Shown here: in pieces, positions 1-7,812 of the stretch
Layout: each line of letters starts with the position of its first letter
How positions within the stretch are numbered: position 1 is the first letter of the stretch
Assembly (NCBI RefSeq): GCF_001955695.1
Contig: NZ_CP019238.1
Span: 1 to 64,000, forward strand
Length of the DNA: 64,000 nucleotides
DNA from: Rhodoferax koreense
Lineage (GTDB): Bacteria; Pseudomonadota; Gammaproteobacteria; Burkholderiales; Burkholderiaceae_C
Reading direction: 5' to 3'
The notes under the pieces: model-generated
What the model saw: only the letters and a program-made list of their open reading frames with translations
Told to the model about the DNA's origin: nothing
Databases searched by the model: none
Made by a program: the position numbers and the translations under genes

Positions 1-329
1 GCCAGCAGTTCCGCCATCTGAAAGGGCTTGGACACATAGTCGTCGGCCCCGCCATCCAGGCCGCGCAGGCGATCATCCAGACCATCGCGAGCCGTGATGA
101 TGAGCAGGGGAACCGGGTTGTCCTTGGCTCGGATGCTGGCCAGCACCTCCAGCCCATCCTTTCCGGGCAGACCGAGGTCGAGTAGCACCAGGTCGTAATG
201 CTGGCAGCCCAGCGTGGTGAGCGCCGTCTGCCCGTCCTTCACCCAGTCGGCGGCGTAGGACGCATCCTTCAATGCGCCCTGGATCGCGTCACCGATCATG
301 GGATCGTCTTCGACCAGCAATACCCGCAC
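1..329 (-). CDS. OmpR-family response regulator, N-terminal part, cut by window start (copy 1)
   Basis: The GTG start at 327-329 and the receiver domain are present; the C-terminal DNA-binding half lies before base 1. It is the same gene as 57104-57769, where the full annotation is given. Confidence 0.9.
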   Translation of the reverse strand, partial: MRVLLVEDDPMIGDAIQGALKDASYAADWVKDGQTALTTLGCQHYDLVLLDLGLPGKDGLEVLASIRAKDNPVPLLIITARDGLDDRLRGLDGGADDYVSKPFQMAELL

Positions 330-351
330 TCACCCTCCCTTCAATTGTTGT

Positions 352-1105
352 TCAATGCGCCGTCCTGGCGGCTCGCTGCCTGAACAGCAGGATTGCCACC
401 ACTATGAAGGTGAGCAGCGCGGCCGACGCTGAATAGCGGCTCAGCGCCAAGCCGCCCGCGCTCACCGGCTTGTCCAGAAAATCGCCGACCACGGCACCTA
501 GCGGACGCGTCAGGATGAACGCCGCCCAGAACAGCAGCGTGCGGGACACGCTCGTCCAGTAGTAGGCTGCCACGACCAGCGCGAGCAGCCCGCCGAACAC
601 GACGGCCGCACCCGTGTATCCCAGGCCCGCCGTATCAGCCGTCCAGTCGCCCAGCGCGGTGCCCAGCGTCTGGGAGAACATAATCGTCAACCAGTAAAAG
701 GCTTCCGCCTTGGGCGAGCTGACCGTGCTTACCGACACGGAGCCAAGGGTGCGATGCCAGACGAAGAGAGAGCCAAGCAGCAAGGCCAGCAGCAAGCTCG
801 AACCGCCAGCGTACCCGATTCCGAGCGATCGGTCCGCGAAATCGGCAGCGTCGTGCCGACCGTGGTTGTCGCGATGATGGTCGTCCAGTACAGGAAGGGG
901 TGGAAGTCCTTGGCCTTGACCTGCGCGACCACGGCAGCCAGGAAGATCGCCGCGAAGATGGCTGTACCGACCAGGTAGCCCAGGTTCATGGACATCGAAA
1001 CCGCATCACCGCCAGTTTCACCGAGCGTCGTGGCGGCAATCTTGAGCCAGAGCCCAGCGTAACTTCGGGCACCTTGGCCAAAGCGTGTTCAGTGGATGTT
1101 TTCAT
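352..1105 (-). pseudogene. COG4705-like membrane protein, frameshifted in copy 1
   Basis: This corresponds to the intact gene at 57792-58550. Five bases are missing in this copy (near 846, 1045 and 1052), so the frame breaks into pieces. The start codon (1103-1105) and stop are kept. The damage is most likely sequencing error at the contig end, so the gene should not be treated as really broken. Confidence 0.85.
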
Positions 1106-1113
1106 GGGCGCGC

Positions 1114-1563
1114 TCACTTTCCTTCGAGCGTGTTAAAGGTTTTCAGCAGGGCATCCATCGCAGCCTTGCAGTCAGCCTGGCTTGGCGTGTCTGCGCGAAG
1201 CGTCGCAAGCGACTTGTCGATGGCCTTGTCGAGCAGATGCCAGTCATCTGCCGCGCGCGGTTTGAGTCCGGCTTCGGCCGAATCCCATGCGACTTCCAAG
1301 TCCTTGATGCGTGACTTGGCAGCAGGCAGATCGCCCTTGTCAACGATGGCGGCGACATCAGTGGCGATGCTGCGGAAGGCCGACAGGTCGCCCAGCTTGG
1401 ATGCAGTTTTGACTTGCAAGGCCGAGACAGTCTGGGCCGGTGTAGTTGATGCCGAGCTTGCGTTGTTCTGATCGGCAGATTTGGAACAACCAGCCGCGAG
1501 GGCCAAGAGCACGGCGGCCGAAATAGCCGCAACAGAGCGAGCGATTGAGTGCTGTATGAACAT
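1114..1563 (-). CDS. Small putative lipoprotein (copy 1)
   Basis: This copy is intact and matches 58560-59009, with the same 149-residue product, lipobox and ribosome binding site. See the copy-2 entry. Confidence 0.85.
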   Translation of the reverse strand: MFIQHSIARSVAAISAAVLLALAAGCSKSADQNNASSASTTPAQTVSALQVKTASKLGDLSAFRSIATDVAAIVDKGDLPAAKSRIKDLEVAWDSAEAGLKPRAADDWHLLDKAIDKSLATLRADTPSQADCKAAMDALLKTFNTLEGK

Positions 1564-1592
1564 GTTTTTCTCCTTGTGTAGAGCGAAGAGGG

Positions 1593-2375
1593 TTATTCGA
1601 CGAGCTGGGCCGAGCGGCGTCCATTCATGCCGATCTGCGCGACGGCCACCAGCATGACGATCACCGTGAGGAACAAGGCGCTTGTCCACATGGCACCCAT
1701 GCCAAGGCCACCATAAGTCTTGGCCTGCGTCAGCAAGTCGCCGAGTGCGGCCCCGAAGGGGCGGGTCAAGATGTAGGGATCCAGAAGGTCAGAACGGCGT
1801 TGCCGCCCATGCGCCAGGCGGTATAGGTGATGCCAATCAGCACACCGAACGCCACCGCGCCCCAGGTAAAGCCCAAGCCCAATGCCTCGGTCGCCAAATC
1901 GCCAGCAGCCGTGGCCCAGCGCGAACGTGCAGAGGATGGCAGCCCAATAGAACAGCTCCCGGCTGCGCGTCACAATGTCGTGAATGGACAGGGTGCGCTC
2001 GATCCGATACCAGACGAAGAAGATCGCGGCGAGCGCAACGGCGAACGCCGAGGTGCTGATGTACAGGCTGACGCCAAGGCCATCGTCAGCAGATCGGTGA
2101 TCTGGGTGCCGACCACGCTGACCAGTACCAACCGTCAGCCAGTAAATCCAAGGGGTATAGCGTCGGGTGCGCAACTGCATGAACAAGGCGGCCGCCAACA
2201 GGGCAGCCATGACGGTTCGAGTCACGCCTTGCCCCCACCCTGCGTTGACCGCCAGGAAATCGGCTCCCGTCTCGCCCACCGTGGTGGACATGATCTTGAT
2301 GATCCAGAACGACAGCGCGACTTCCGGGACTTTATTGAGCCAGCCAGTGGTGCTGCTCGTGGGCAATTTGTTCAT
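1593..2375 (-). pseudogene. Second COG4705-like membrane protein, copy 1, with compensating frameshifts
   Basis: This is the same gene as 59039-59821. Four single-base indels (near 1777, 1912, 2084 and 2130) form two compensating pairs, so the frame stays open but two internal stretches are translated out of frame. Compensating errors that leave both ends in frame, next to an intact copy, argue for raw-read error, not decay. Confidence 0.85.
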
Positions 2376-2445
2376 GGTGTTCTCCTGCCGGGGGTGAAAT
2401 GGTTTGCCAGCAGTTTGAACATGCTGACTTAGCCCGCCCATAGGC

Positions 2446-3041
2446 TCACTCGCGCACCCATCCAAGCGCGATCAACCCGCTGAAAAGCCGCCGATGGATT
2501 CCGGTGGAAAGTTGATAACTTGGCAATAGATACCAGTGTGCTTCACGTAACGTCAGCCAGGCACAGATTGCAGCAACGGCGATGGCCCGAGCATGTCGAA
2601 TGGGAAGTGCACTCCAAGGTAGATGCGCGCCCAGGCAATGGGAACGCCCAGCAAAGCCAAAGTCACGCCTGCAATTCGTGGGCCTCGTTGCAGCGCGAGG
2701 CTGAAGGCAACCGCCCACCACAGCGTCAGGTGATCGCTTGGGAAAGACGAATCGGCAACATGAGGGATGAGGGTGTGACCCAGGCCGATCATGAAAGGTC
2801 GAGGATGCAACCAAGCCAGGCCGATGATCTGGTTGATGAGCAGGCCCAGCAATCCCGATGCGCTAGCAACGAGCATCGTCTTGCGGGTAGGCTCGCCGCC
2901 GCGAAGCCAGCCGATGCCGATCAGGAGTGGAACCGCCCAGATGAGCTGTTCGGCAAAGAAGGTGGCCAACGTCAGAGCCAAAGCACTGGGATGCTCCGGT
3001 GCGTTGAGCCAGAGAAAAAATGTATGGTTGAGTGATTCCAT
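2446..3041 (-). pseudogene. PAP2-family phosphatase, frameshifted in copy 1
   Basis: This is the same gene as 59892-60488. One C is missing from a C run near 2587, which shifts the frame after the third catalytic motif region. The N-terminal two thirds read normally. Confidence 0.85.
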
Positions 3042-3097
3042 GAGGTCTCCGGGCCGGATCGCCTCCGAGGGAAACGATCCGGCCATACTGTCGGGAG

Positions 3098-3433
3098 TCA
3101 GTCCCGCTTGTCGTGGTCATCATCGTGATCCGCCTTGTCCTCGGCAGACGAGATGACCGTGCCCTTGTCGGCATCGACCCGGACATCGAAGACCTTGGCC
3201 CCGCTGACGACTTCCACGTCGTAGACCCAGCCTTGCTTCGAGTTCTCGTACTCGGCGCGTGACGCCTTGCCATTGGCGTGCTGCTCGGCGACGGTGACCG
3301 CCTGTGTGAGGGGAATCTTGGCCTTGCTGATTGCCAGGGCGTCGTTTTCCATACCGCCATTGGCGGCGTAGGCGACCGCGCCGGTTGCAGCGATGGCGAC
3401 GGCCAGAAGGGAAAGTTTGGTGTAGCGGTACAT
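3098..3433 (-). CDS. PepSY-like secreted protein (copy 1)
   Basis: Identical to 60545-60880, described there. In this copy it is the first gene that is followed by error-free sequence. Confidence 0.8.
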   Translation of the reverse strand: MYRYTKLSLLAVAIAATGAVAYAANGGMENDALAISKAKIPLTQAVTVAEQHANGKASRAEYENSKQGWVYDVEVVSGAKVFDVRVDADKGTVISSAEDKADHDDDHDKRD

Positions 3434-3555
3434 GATGCTTCTCCAGAAGAGTGCAGGGATTTGCACAGTGGAGAAGGTACGCAGGCAGACTTAGCTCGCA
3501 CTGAGCCGGGAAGTTTTCGCTCTCGCCGATGTAGTGTTATCGACTTCTAATAATT

Positions 3556-3581
3556 GGTGCAGTCGTCTTCTGAAAATGACA
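3556..3581 (-). repeat. Tn402/Tn5053-type terminal inverted repeat (copy 1)
   Basis: On the minus strand it begins TGTCATTTTCAGAAGACGAC and continues TGCACC, the 25-bp end typical of the Tn402/Tn5053 family. The element it closes lies to the left, i.e. the operon repeated at 55316-60880. The outer flank is GATAA. It is identical to 61003-61028. Confidence 0.85.
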
Positions 3582-3662
3582 GATAAATCGCATGACGGCC
3601 TTTTTGGCCGGGGGTAGCATGACCGGACACTTTGCGTATACCCAAAATGACCGGAGGAACCC

Positions 3663-3693
3663 ATGACCAGCCGCAACGGCTACTTCCCAGGCA
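3663..3693 (+). pseudogene. parA: 5' fragment of parA (first 10 codons), cut off by a transposon
   Basis: An ATG with a strong GGAGG at 3652-3656 opens a frame that reads MTSRNGYFPG and then meets the Tn402-ended element at 3694. If bases 3694-6990 (the element plus one AGGCA copy) are removed, codon 11 becomes AAG and the frame runs without a stop through the ATG at 7056 into the resolvase, giving 283 codons. That continuity, the good ribosome binding site and the 5-bp duplication make this the likely original parA start. The same fragment appears at 61110-61140 in the second copy. The parA promoter and res DNA should lie in 3582-3662. Confidence 0.8.
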
Positions 3694-3753
3694 TGTCATT
3701 TTCAGAAGGCGACTGCACGGAATGTCAGGAGTCGGCTGCACGGCCTGTCGGGG

Positions 3754-3938
3754 CTATTTTTTGCGGGAGCGTTCCATGTGCAGAACAGCGTCAAGCAATG
3801 CCATTGAATCGCAGGTGTCGGATGCGTAGACCGTGCGCGTCCTTGGGTCATACGACACCATGACGAACGGGTCTGAGGTACGTTCCGTGCTCCGGGGCGC
3901 TTGACGCTTGGAGCGGTAGGTTCTGCATACCTCCCTCT
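3754..3938 (-). pseudogene. 3' part of a 127-residue hypothetical gene split by the IS3-family element
   Basis: On the minus strand this segment continues the frame that starts at 5436. Joining base 5238 to base 3938 (one TCT duplication copy removed) gives an open frame of 128 codons ending in TAG at 3754-3756. The C-terminal half is basic and contains the stretch FVMVSYDPRTRTVYASDTC. I do not recognise the family. An internal ATG in another frame gives no convincing gene here. Confidence 0.75.
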
Positions 3939-3977
3939 TGACCTTGCCCCTGTTTGCTGGAGTTCTTAGCCCACGGA

Positions 3978-4847
3978 TTACGCGGCCTTTTTACGCTGTG
4001 CCTCGTACCAGCGTTGCTCATATTGCATCGGGCTGAGGTATCCCAGCGTCGAATGCAATCGTCGGTGATTGTAGAAAGCCATCCAGTCCAGCACCGCGTC
4101 CATGGCCTCACGCCGGGTAGCGAACTTCCTGCCGTACAGGCTGGCCGTTTTCAATCTGCCCCAGAAGCTTTCGGTCGGTGCATTGTCCCAGCAGTTACCC
4201 TTCCTGCTCATCGATGAGCGCATCTCCCAGACACGTAGCGTGTCCTGGAATTCGTGGCTGCAATATTGACTGCCACGGTCGCTGTGGAAGATGAGGCCAG
4301 CCTCAGGGCGGCGCCGGAACCACGCCATGGTGAGCGCATCCTTGACTAGACTGGCTTGCATATGGGCTTGCATGCTCCAGCCCACCACCTGACGGCTGAA
4401 CAAATCAATGACGCCCGCCAGGTACAACCACCCCTCGTCGGTAGCGATGTAGGTGATGTCGCCACTCCACAACCGGTTGGGCGCCTCGGGATTGAAGCGC
4501 CGCTGCACGAGGTCGGGCGCCACCGGCAGACTGTGCCGGCTATCCGTGGTCACCACGAATTTGCGCTTGGTCTTGGCTTTGATGCCGTGCTGCTGCATCA
4601 GGTGACGTACCCGCTCTTTACCGACACGAATCCCGCGTGCAAGCAGCTCCTTGTGCATACGCGGCCAGCCGTACTCCTGCTTGACCTCTATGTGAATTGC
4701 ACGCATGTGGGCCAGTAAGGCTTCGTCGCTATGGCGGCCAGCAGGCCCTGGGCGAGCAGCGTCACGGCGGCGCTGCCAGACAAAATAGCCACTGGCGCTG
4801 ACCTCCAGCACTTCGCAGGAGATGCTCACTGGATACTGGTTTCTCAT
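3978..4847 (-). CDS. IS3-family transposase OrfB (DDE integrase domain)
   Basis: This 289-residue protein has an HTH_21-like N-terminal region (about 40-95) followed by an rve integrase core. The catalytic triad is visible as D130 (SGDITYIATD), D190 (FHSDRGSQY) and E226 (WDNAPTESFWG). Its ATG overlaps the orfA stop as ATGA, so it is either coupled to orfA or made as an OrfAB fusion by frameshifting; I see no clear A-rich slippery run at the junction. Length and motifs are normal for the family. Confidence 0.93.
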   Translation of the reverse strand: MRNQYPVSISCEVLEVSASGYFVWQRRRDAARPGPAGRHSDEALLAHMRAIHIEVKQEYGWPRMHKELLARGIRVGKERVRHLMQQHGIKAKTKRKFVVTTDSRHSLPVAPDLVQRRFNPEAPNRLWSGDITYIATDEGWLYLAGVIDLFSRQVVGWSMQAHMQASLVKDALTMAWFRRRPEAGLIFHSDRGSQYCSHEFQDTLRVWEMRSSMSRKGNCWDNAPTESFWGRLKTASLYGRKFATRREAMDAVLDWMAFYNHRRLHSTLGYLSPMQYEQRWYEAQRKKAA

Positions 4848-5170
4848 TTGGTAAATCCAGGCGTACCTCGCAGCGTGTCCTGCGCGAAGTACGCCGCGGC
4901 TTTTTTTGCGATGTCTCGCTCCATTCGAAGCCTGGCAACCTCAGCACGCAGGCGCGCCAGCTCCATTTGCTCAGGCGTGACGGATGCAGGTCTGTCTCCT
5001 ACACCGCCCACATCACCCTTGGCGCCGCGGCGTACCCAGTTGCTCAGGCTGGCCTTGGGGATACCCAATACCTTGGCTGTGGCAGCAATGGATTGCCCAC
5101 CCTTGACCTGACGCACCGCCTCCAATTTGTATTCCCGCGTGTACTGCGCTCGAACTTGCTTGTCTGACAT
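4844..5170 (-). CDS. IS3-family transposase OrfA (HTH)
   Basis: This 108-residue protein has a transposase_8-type helix-turn-helix in the first 60 residues (YTREYKLEAVRQVKGGQSIA... KASLSNWVRR) and a leucine-zipper-like helix at about 72-92 (PEQMELARLRAEVARLRMER). The start MSDKQVRAQ is preferred over an upstream in-frame ATG because family members start at this point. It would bind the IS ends and act with OrfB. Confidence 0.9.
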   Translation of the reverse strand: MSDKQVRAQYTREYKLEAVRQVKGGQSIAATAKVLGIPKASLSNWVRRGAKGDVGGVGDRPASVTPEQMELARLRAEVARLRMERDIAKKAAAYFAQDTLRGTPGFTK

Positions 5171-5234
5171 TTCTTGACTCCTTGGTCGTATTTTGAACAA
5201 GGCTCAAGAACTCCACTTTCCGGGGGCAAGGTCA

Positions 5235-5436
5235 TCTTTTCGGCAAGCTGCTGGCCGATCTTCTTCCAGTCAAAGAGATAGTCGGGATACAACCGGCGCA
5301 TGTCTCGCTTGTCCTGCGGCTCAAGCGTGTAATTGCGAATCCGCATGATGTTGTAATTGCTCCTGCCGACTTTGACCGTGAGATAGCAAAAGCCCTTTCT
5401 GGTCGTGACGAAGGCACTGCTTTGCTTGCGGCTCAT
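5235..5436 (-). pseudogene. 5' part of the split 127-residue hypothetical gene
   Basis: It starts with ATG at 5434-5436, overlapping the resolvase stop as ATGA, so it was probably translated together with the resolvase. The product begins MSRKQSSAFVTTRKGF and has a motif-like stretch NYNIMRIRNYTLEPQ. The IS entered after the codon for residue 67, and the fused frame now ends inside the IS. Its partner segment is 3754-3938. The function is unknown; the position suggests an accessory of the element. Confidence 0.75.
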
Positions 5437-5996
5437 GGTTGCTCGCTCCCGCCTTGCAGCGCGGCGTATAGGGCCGTCTTGCTCACCTTGAGCCGTGTAG
5501 CAGCCTCCCGGACGTTCAGCCCGTTGGCAATATGCTCCTGCGCCCGCTGCAACTTGTCGGCAGTGACAACCGGCTTGCGCCCGCCCTTGCGCCCGCGAGC
5601 GGCGGCAGCGGTCAGCCCGGCCTTGGTGCGCTCACGGATCAAGTCGCGCTCGAACTGGCCCAGCGCGCCGAACACGTGGAAGATGAGCCGCCCGCCCGGT
5701 GTGGTGGTGTCAATGCTTTCTGTCAGCGACCGGAAGCCGACGCCACGCGCTTCCAGCGCGCCGATTGTCTCGATGAGGTGTGGCATCGAGCGCCCGAGCC
5801 GATCCAGCCGCCAGACGGCCAGCACGTCGCCGTCGCGCAGATAGGCCAGCGCGGCGGCCAAGCCGGGCCTGTCGGCCTTGGCCCCGGAAGCCGTGTCCTC
5901 AAAGACGCGCTCGCAGCCCGCCTTGCGCAGTGCATCCGTCTGCAAGGCGGTGTCCTGTTCAGCCGTCGATACCCGCGCATAGCCGATGAGTGCCAT
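5433..5996 (-). CDS. tnpR: Serine recombinase/resolvase of the Tn402-ended element
   Basis: This 187-residue protein has the small serine resolvase layout: catalytic S10 in YARVSTAEQ, a conserved RLDRLGRS region near 67-74, the GQFERDLIRERT helix near 115-126, a GRKGGRK linker near 138 and a C-terminal Hin-type HTH (about 145-183). It would resolve cointegrates at a res site upstream (6000-6231). It differs clearly from the TniR remnant at 54707-55249, so the two Tn402-type elements carry different resolvases. The downstream 127-residue gene overlaps its stop codon. Confidence 0.92.
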   Translation of the reverse strand: MALIGYARVSTAEQDTALQTDALRKAGCERVFEDTASGAKADRPGLAAALAYLRDGDVLAVWRLDRLGRSMPHLIETIGALEARGVGFRSLTESIDTTTPGGRLIFHVFGALGQFERDLIRERTKAGLTAAAARGRKGGRKPVVTADKLQRAQEHIANGLNVREAATRLKVSKTALYAALQGGSEQP

Positions 5997-5999
5997 TAC

Positions 6000-6231
6000 C
6001 GCCCCTTTTGTCCGTTTTTCCGTCCGCCTATCATAATGTCCGACAACCCGTTATTCAAGCGCATTGCCGGACAGTGACCGGCTTGGCCGACTAATGATCG
6101 TTTGACGGACAAGGCGGCGCATGTGCCGCCATCCCGGCGCAATGGAACAGCGAACCGACTTAAGCCGGAACCGCCGAAAATTCCGGCGCGATACCGAGTA
6201 AGCCGGAATCCCAGATTTTTCCGGCACCGGG
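6000..6231. promoter_or_regulatory. Probable res site and promoter region of the element resolvase
   Basis: Upstream of the resolvase start are repeated TGTCCG/CGGACA arms: TTGTCCG near 6009, TGTCCGACA near 6038, CCGGACA near 6068 and GACGGACAA near 6103. Such spaced inverted arms are what serine resolvases bind. Farther right, GCCGGAA/TTCCGGC repeats (6160-6225) can form hairpins between the resolvase and the toxin gene. The exact subsites cannot be set by eye. Confidence 0.55.
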
Positions 6232-6552
6232 TCAAATAACGCCAACGACCAACAGGAGCGCCCTATCTATTGCTTTCATTCGCTCATCGTCGAGGCGGCC
6301 AAACGGTTCACTGATTTTGGTGCGCGGTAGCGTCGAGAGCTTGTCCACCATAACTTGCGATAGTGCGCGCAGCCCGTTAGCTGGATTCGGTTCCACGGTG
6401 ACGCGAAACGCGGCATTGCGCAGGTCGCTTGTCACTGGGCACAGCACAACGCTTTCCAAGTCGGTTAGTAGGTCTGATTGAACGATCAGGGCTGGTCGTG
6501 GTTTGCCGTAGTCACCCTGCAATGAAACCGTCACGAGGTCGCCTCGCTGCAT
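6232..6552 (-). CDS. MazF/PemK-family toxin (mRNA interferase)
   Basis: This 106-residue protein opens MQRGDLVTVSLQGDYGKPRP and continues ALIVQSD, the usual MazF/PemK N-terminal signature with the conserved basic loop. A second family motif, QVMVDKLSTLPR, lies near residue 68. Such toxins cut mRNA at short sites. The antitoxin gene upstream overlaps by one base (TGATG). An in-frame GTG one codon upstream is an alternative start. The pair sits inside the Tn402-ended element and may stabilise it or the plasmid. Confidence 0.9.
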   Translation of the reverse strand: MQRGDLVTVSLQGDYGKPRPALIVQSDLLTDLESVVLCPVTSDLRNAAFRVTVEPNPANGLRALSQVMVDKLSTLPRTKISEPFGRLDDERMKAIDRALLLVVGVI

Positions 6553-6767
6553 CACTCCCAGCCCTCAACGTGCGATGCCGCCTCTTCGGTGAAGCGCAAA
6601 ACCTCTGCTTCTGCTGGGTCGCCCTTCAGGCTTTGGCATTGCTTGCGCACTTGCGCCGTGAACTCAGGCGAACGGGTGTCCGGCACCCAAAACTGCACAG
6701 GCCGCAGCCCCGCCGCGCGCATCCGTTCGCGGTGTCGGGCTACCTTTGATTCGTGAATTGATGGCAT
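6552..6767 (-). CDS. MazE-like antitoxin (DUF3018-type)
   Basis: This 71-residue protein starts MPSIHESKVARHRERMRAAG and contains LRPVQFWVPDTRSPEF, the pattern of the DUF3018 antitoxins found next to MazF-like toxins. GGAG lies at normal distance before this ATG; two in-frame ATGs upstream (6776, 6788) are less likely. It should neutralise the toxin and repress the pair's promoter, which should lie between 6768 and about 6850. Confidence 0.82.
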   Translation of the reverse strand: MPSIHESKVARHRERMRAAGLRPVQFWVPDTRSPEFTAQVRKQCQSLKGDPAEAEVLRFTEEAASHVEGWE

Positions 6768-6985
6768 GGTGCTCTCCATTGGTTGCATGTATGGTTACAT
6801 GATACTGCGCATGAAACCATAGCGCAAGCCAAGCCGTTCCGCAACGTCGTGCAGGGAAGTTCTGCGCAATTTCCGCCCTTCTTGGAGTTTCGTGCATAGG
6901 ACTGCTGACACGACCCGGTCAGAAGTCGGCTGCACACGGGGCGGCCAGCCTCATGAACTGGTGCAGACGTCTTCTGAAAATGACA
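6768..6985. promoter_or_regulatory. Promoter side and right end of the Tn402-ended element
   Basis: This gene-free stretch holds the likely promoter of the toxin-antitoxin pair (an ATGGTTACATGATA... stretch near 6790), an inner GTCAGAAGTCGGCTGCAC repeat near 6919-6936 and the terminal 25-bp inverted repeat (6961-6985). No other gene is visible. Confidence 0.6.
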
Positions 6986-7055
6986 AGGCAAGACCAAGGC
7001 GAAGCGCAGCGCGATCATCACGCCGCGCACCGCCCAGGAAACACAGATTGCGGCC

Positions 7056-7811
7056 ATGCCGCGCCAGTCACGCGCAGCGCGCCAGGCGCTCGCCAAGACG
7101 CCACCGCTGCGCGTCGGCGGCGATGGCCTGGTCGAAGGTGCCGACCGCATCATGCGGACGCCGACCGAGCACCAGGCCGCCGGCGTCGCTTTCAAGGTCG
7201 CGCGCATCTACTTGCGCGTCAGCACCGACGAGCAGGACTTGACCAGGCAGGCCGCCATCGTGGAGAGCACCAGGGCCGCCGGCTTCTACGTCGCCGGCAT
7301 CTACCGCGAGAAGGCTTCGGGCGCTCGCGCCGATCGCGCCGAGCTGCTGCGCATGATCGGCGACCTGCAACCCGGTGAAGTCGTCGTTGCGGAGAAGATC
7401 GACCGCATCAGCCGCCTGCCGCTGCCCGAGGCCGAACGCCTCGTGGCCTCGATCCGCGCCCAGGGCGCGCGCCTGGCTGTCCCTGGCGTGGTCGATCTAT
7501 CCGACCTGGCCGCCGAGGCGAAGGGCGTGGCAAAGGTGGTGCTGGAGTCGATCCAGGACATGCTTTTGAAGCTGGCGTTGCAGATGGCCCGCGACGACTA
7601 CGAGGATCGCCGCGAGCGGCAGCGGCAGGGCGTCGAGCTGGCGAAGGACGCCGGCCGCTACACCGGCCGCAAGGCCAACACAAAGGTGCATGAACGCATC
7701 GTGGCGCTGCGCAGCGCAGGCCACAGCATTCCAGAGACGGCCAGGCTGGCCGGGTGCAGTGAAAGCCAGGTCAAGCGCGTATGGGCGCTGCACAACCAGG
7801 CGCAGGCGTGA
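7056..7811 (+). CDS. parA: ParA-type serine resolvase of the IncP backbone, 5' end displaced by a transposon
   Basis: The protein has a long N-terminal extension, then a serine-recombinase domain with catalytic serine in ARIYLRVSTDEQ (S55 from this ATG), the EKIDRISRLPLPEAERL region and a C-terminal HTH (SIPETARLAGCSESQVKRVW). It would resolve plasmid multimers at a nearby res. The open frame actually continues upstream to 6991 and, before the insertion at 3694-6985, probably began at 3663, adding 32 residues. The catalytic domain is untouched, so a product from 7056 could be active. However, the natural promoter, ribosome binding site and res are now 3.3 kb away. Its stop is next to the stop of the convergent upf31.0. 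Confidence 0.88.
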   Translation: MPRQSRAARQALAKTPPLRVGGDGLVEGADRIMRTPTEHQAAGVAFKVARIYLRVSTDEQDLTRQAAIVESTRAAGFYVAGIYREKASGARADRAELLRMIGDLQPGEVVVAEKIDRISRLPLPEAERLVASIRAQGARLAVPGVVDLSDLAAEAKGVAKVVLESIQDMLLKLALQMARDDYEDRRERQRQGVELAKDAGRYTGRKANTKVHERIVALRSAGHSIPETARLAGCSESQVKRVWALHNQAQA

Positions 7812-7812
7812 C

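Larger units (their letters stand above)
3939..5234 (-). mobile_element. IS3-family insertion sequence (1296 bp), intact
   Basis: The ends read TGACCTTGCCCC at the left and the inverted GGGGCAAGGTCA at the right, so the element begins TG and ends CA as IS3-family members do. Imperfect inverted repeats continue inward (GGAGTTCTT in both). A TCT triplet flanks each side (3936-3938 and 5235-5237), a 3-bp duplication typical of the family. It carries two overlapping genes, orfA and orfB. The same copy appears at 61386-62681. Confidence 0.88.
1..6553. repeat. Terminal direct repeat, copy 1 (same DNA as 57441-64000)
   Basis: This block matches 57441-64000 in the same orientation. Reading both copies side by side shows nine short differences, all indels and all before position 2600: near 846 (-1), 1045 (-3), 1052 (-1), 1108 (-1), 1777 (-1), 1912 (+1), 2084 (-1), 2130 (+1) and 2587 (-1), net 7 bases missing here. 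From 2600 to 6553 I saw no difference. Error-type indels at one end that break genes intact in the other copy point to an untrimmed overlap of a circular assembly, not a biological duplication. Genes in this copy are described briefly below and fully at copy 2. Confidence 0.93.
3694..6985. mobile_element. Transposase-less Tn402-ended element carrying resolvase and MazEF-type pair, inserted in parA
   Basis: The left end (3694-3718) and right end (6961-6985, inverted) match at 23 of 25 bases and start TGTCATTTTCAGAAG. Both ends are flanked by AGGCA (3689-3693 and 6986-6990), the 5-bp duplication expected of the Tn5053 family. Further GTCGGCTGCAC-type repeats lie just inside each end (about 3723-3741 and 6919-6935), like the accessory TniA-binding repeats of Tn402. 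Inside are a split 127-residue gene, an IS3-family element, a serine resolvase, a res-like region and a toxin-antitoxin pair. No tniA, tniB or tniQ is present, so movement would need Tni proteins in trans. Without the IS and its duplication the element is about 2.0 kb. Confidence 0.85.
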
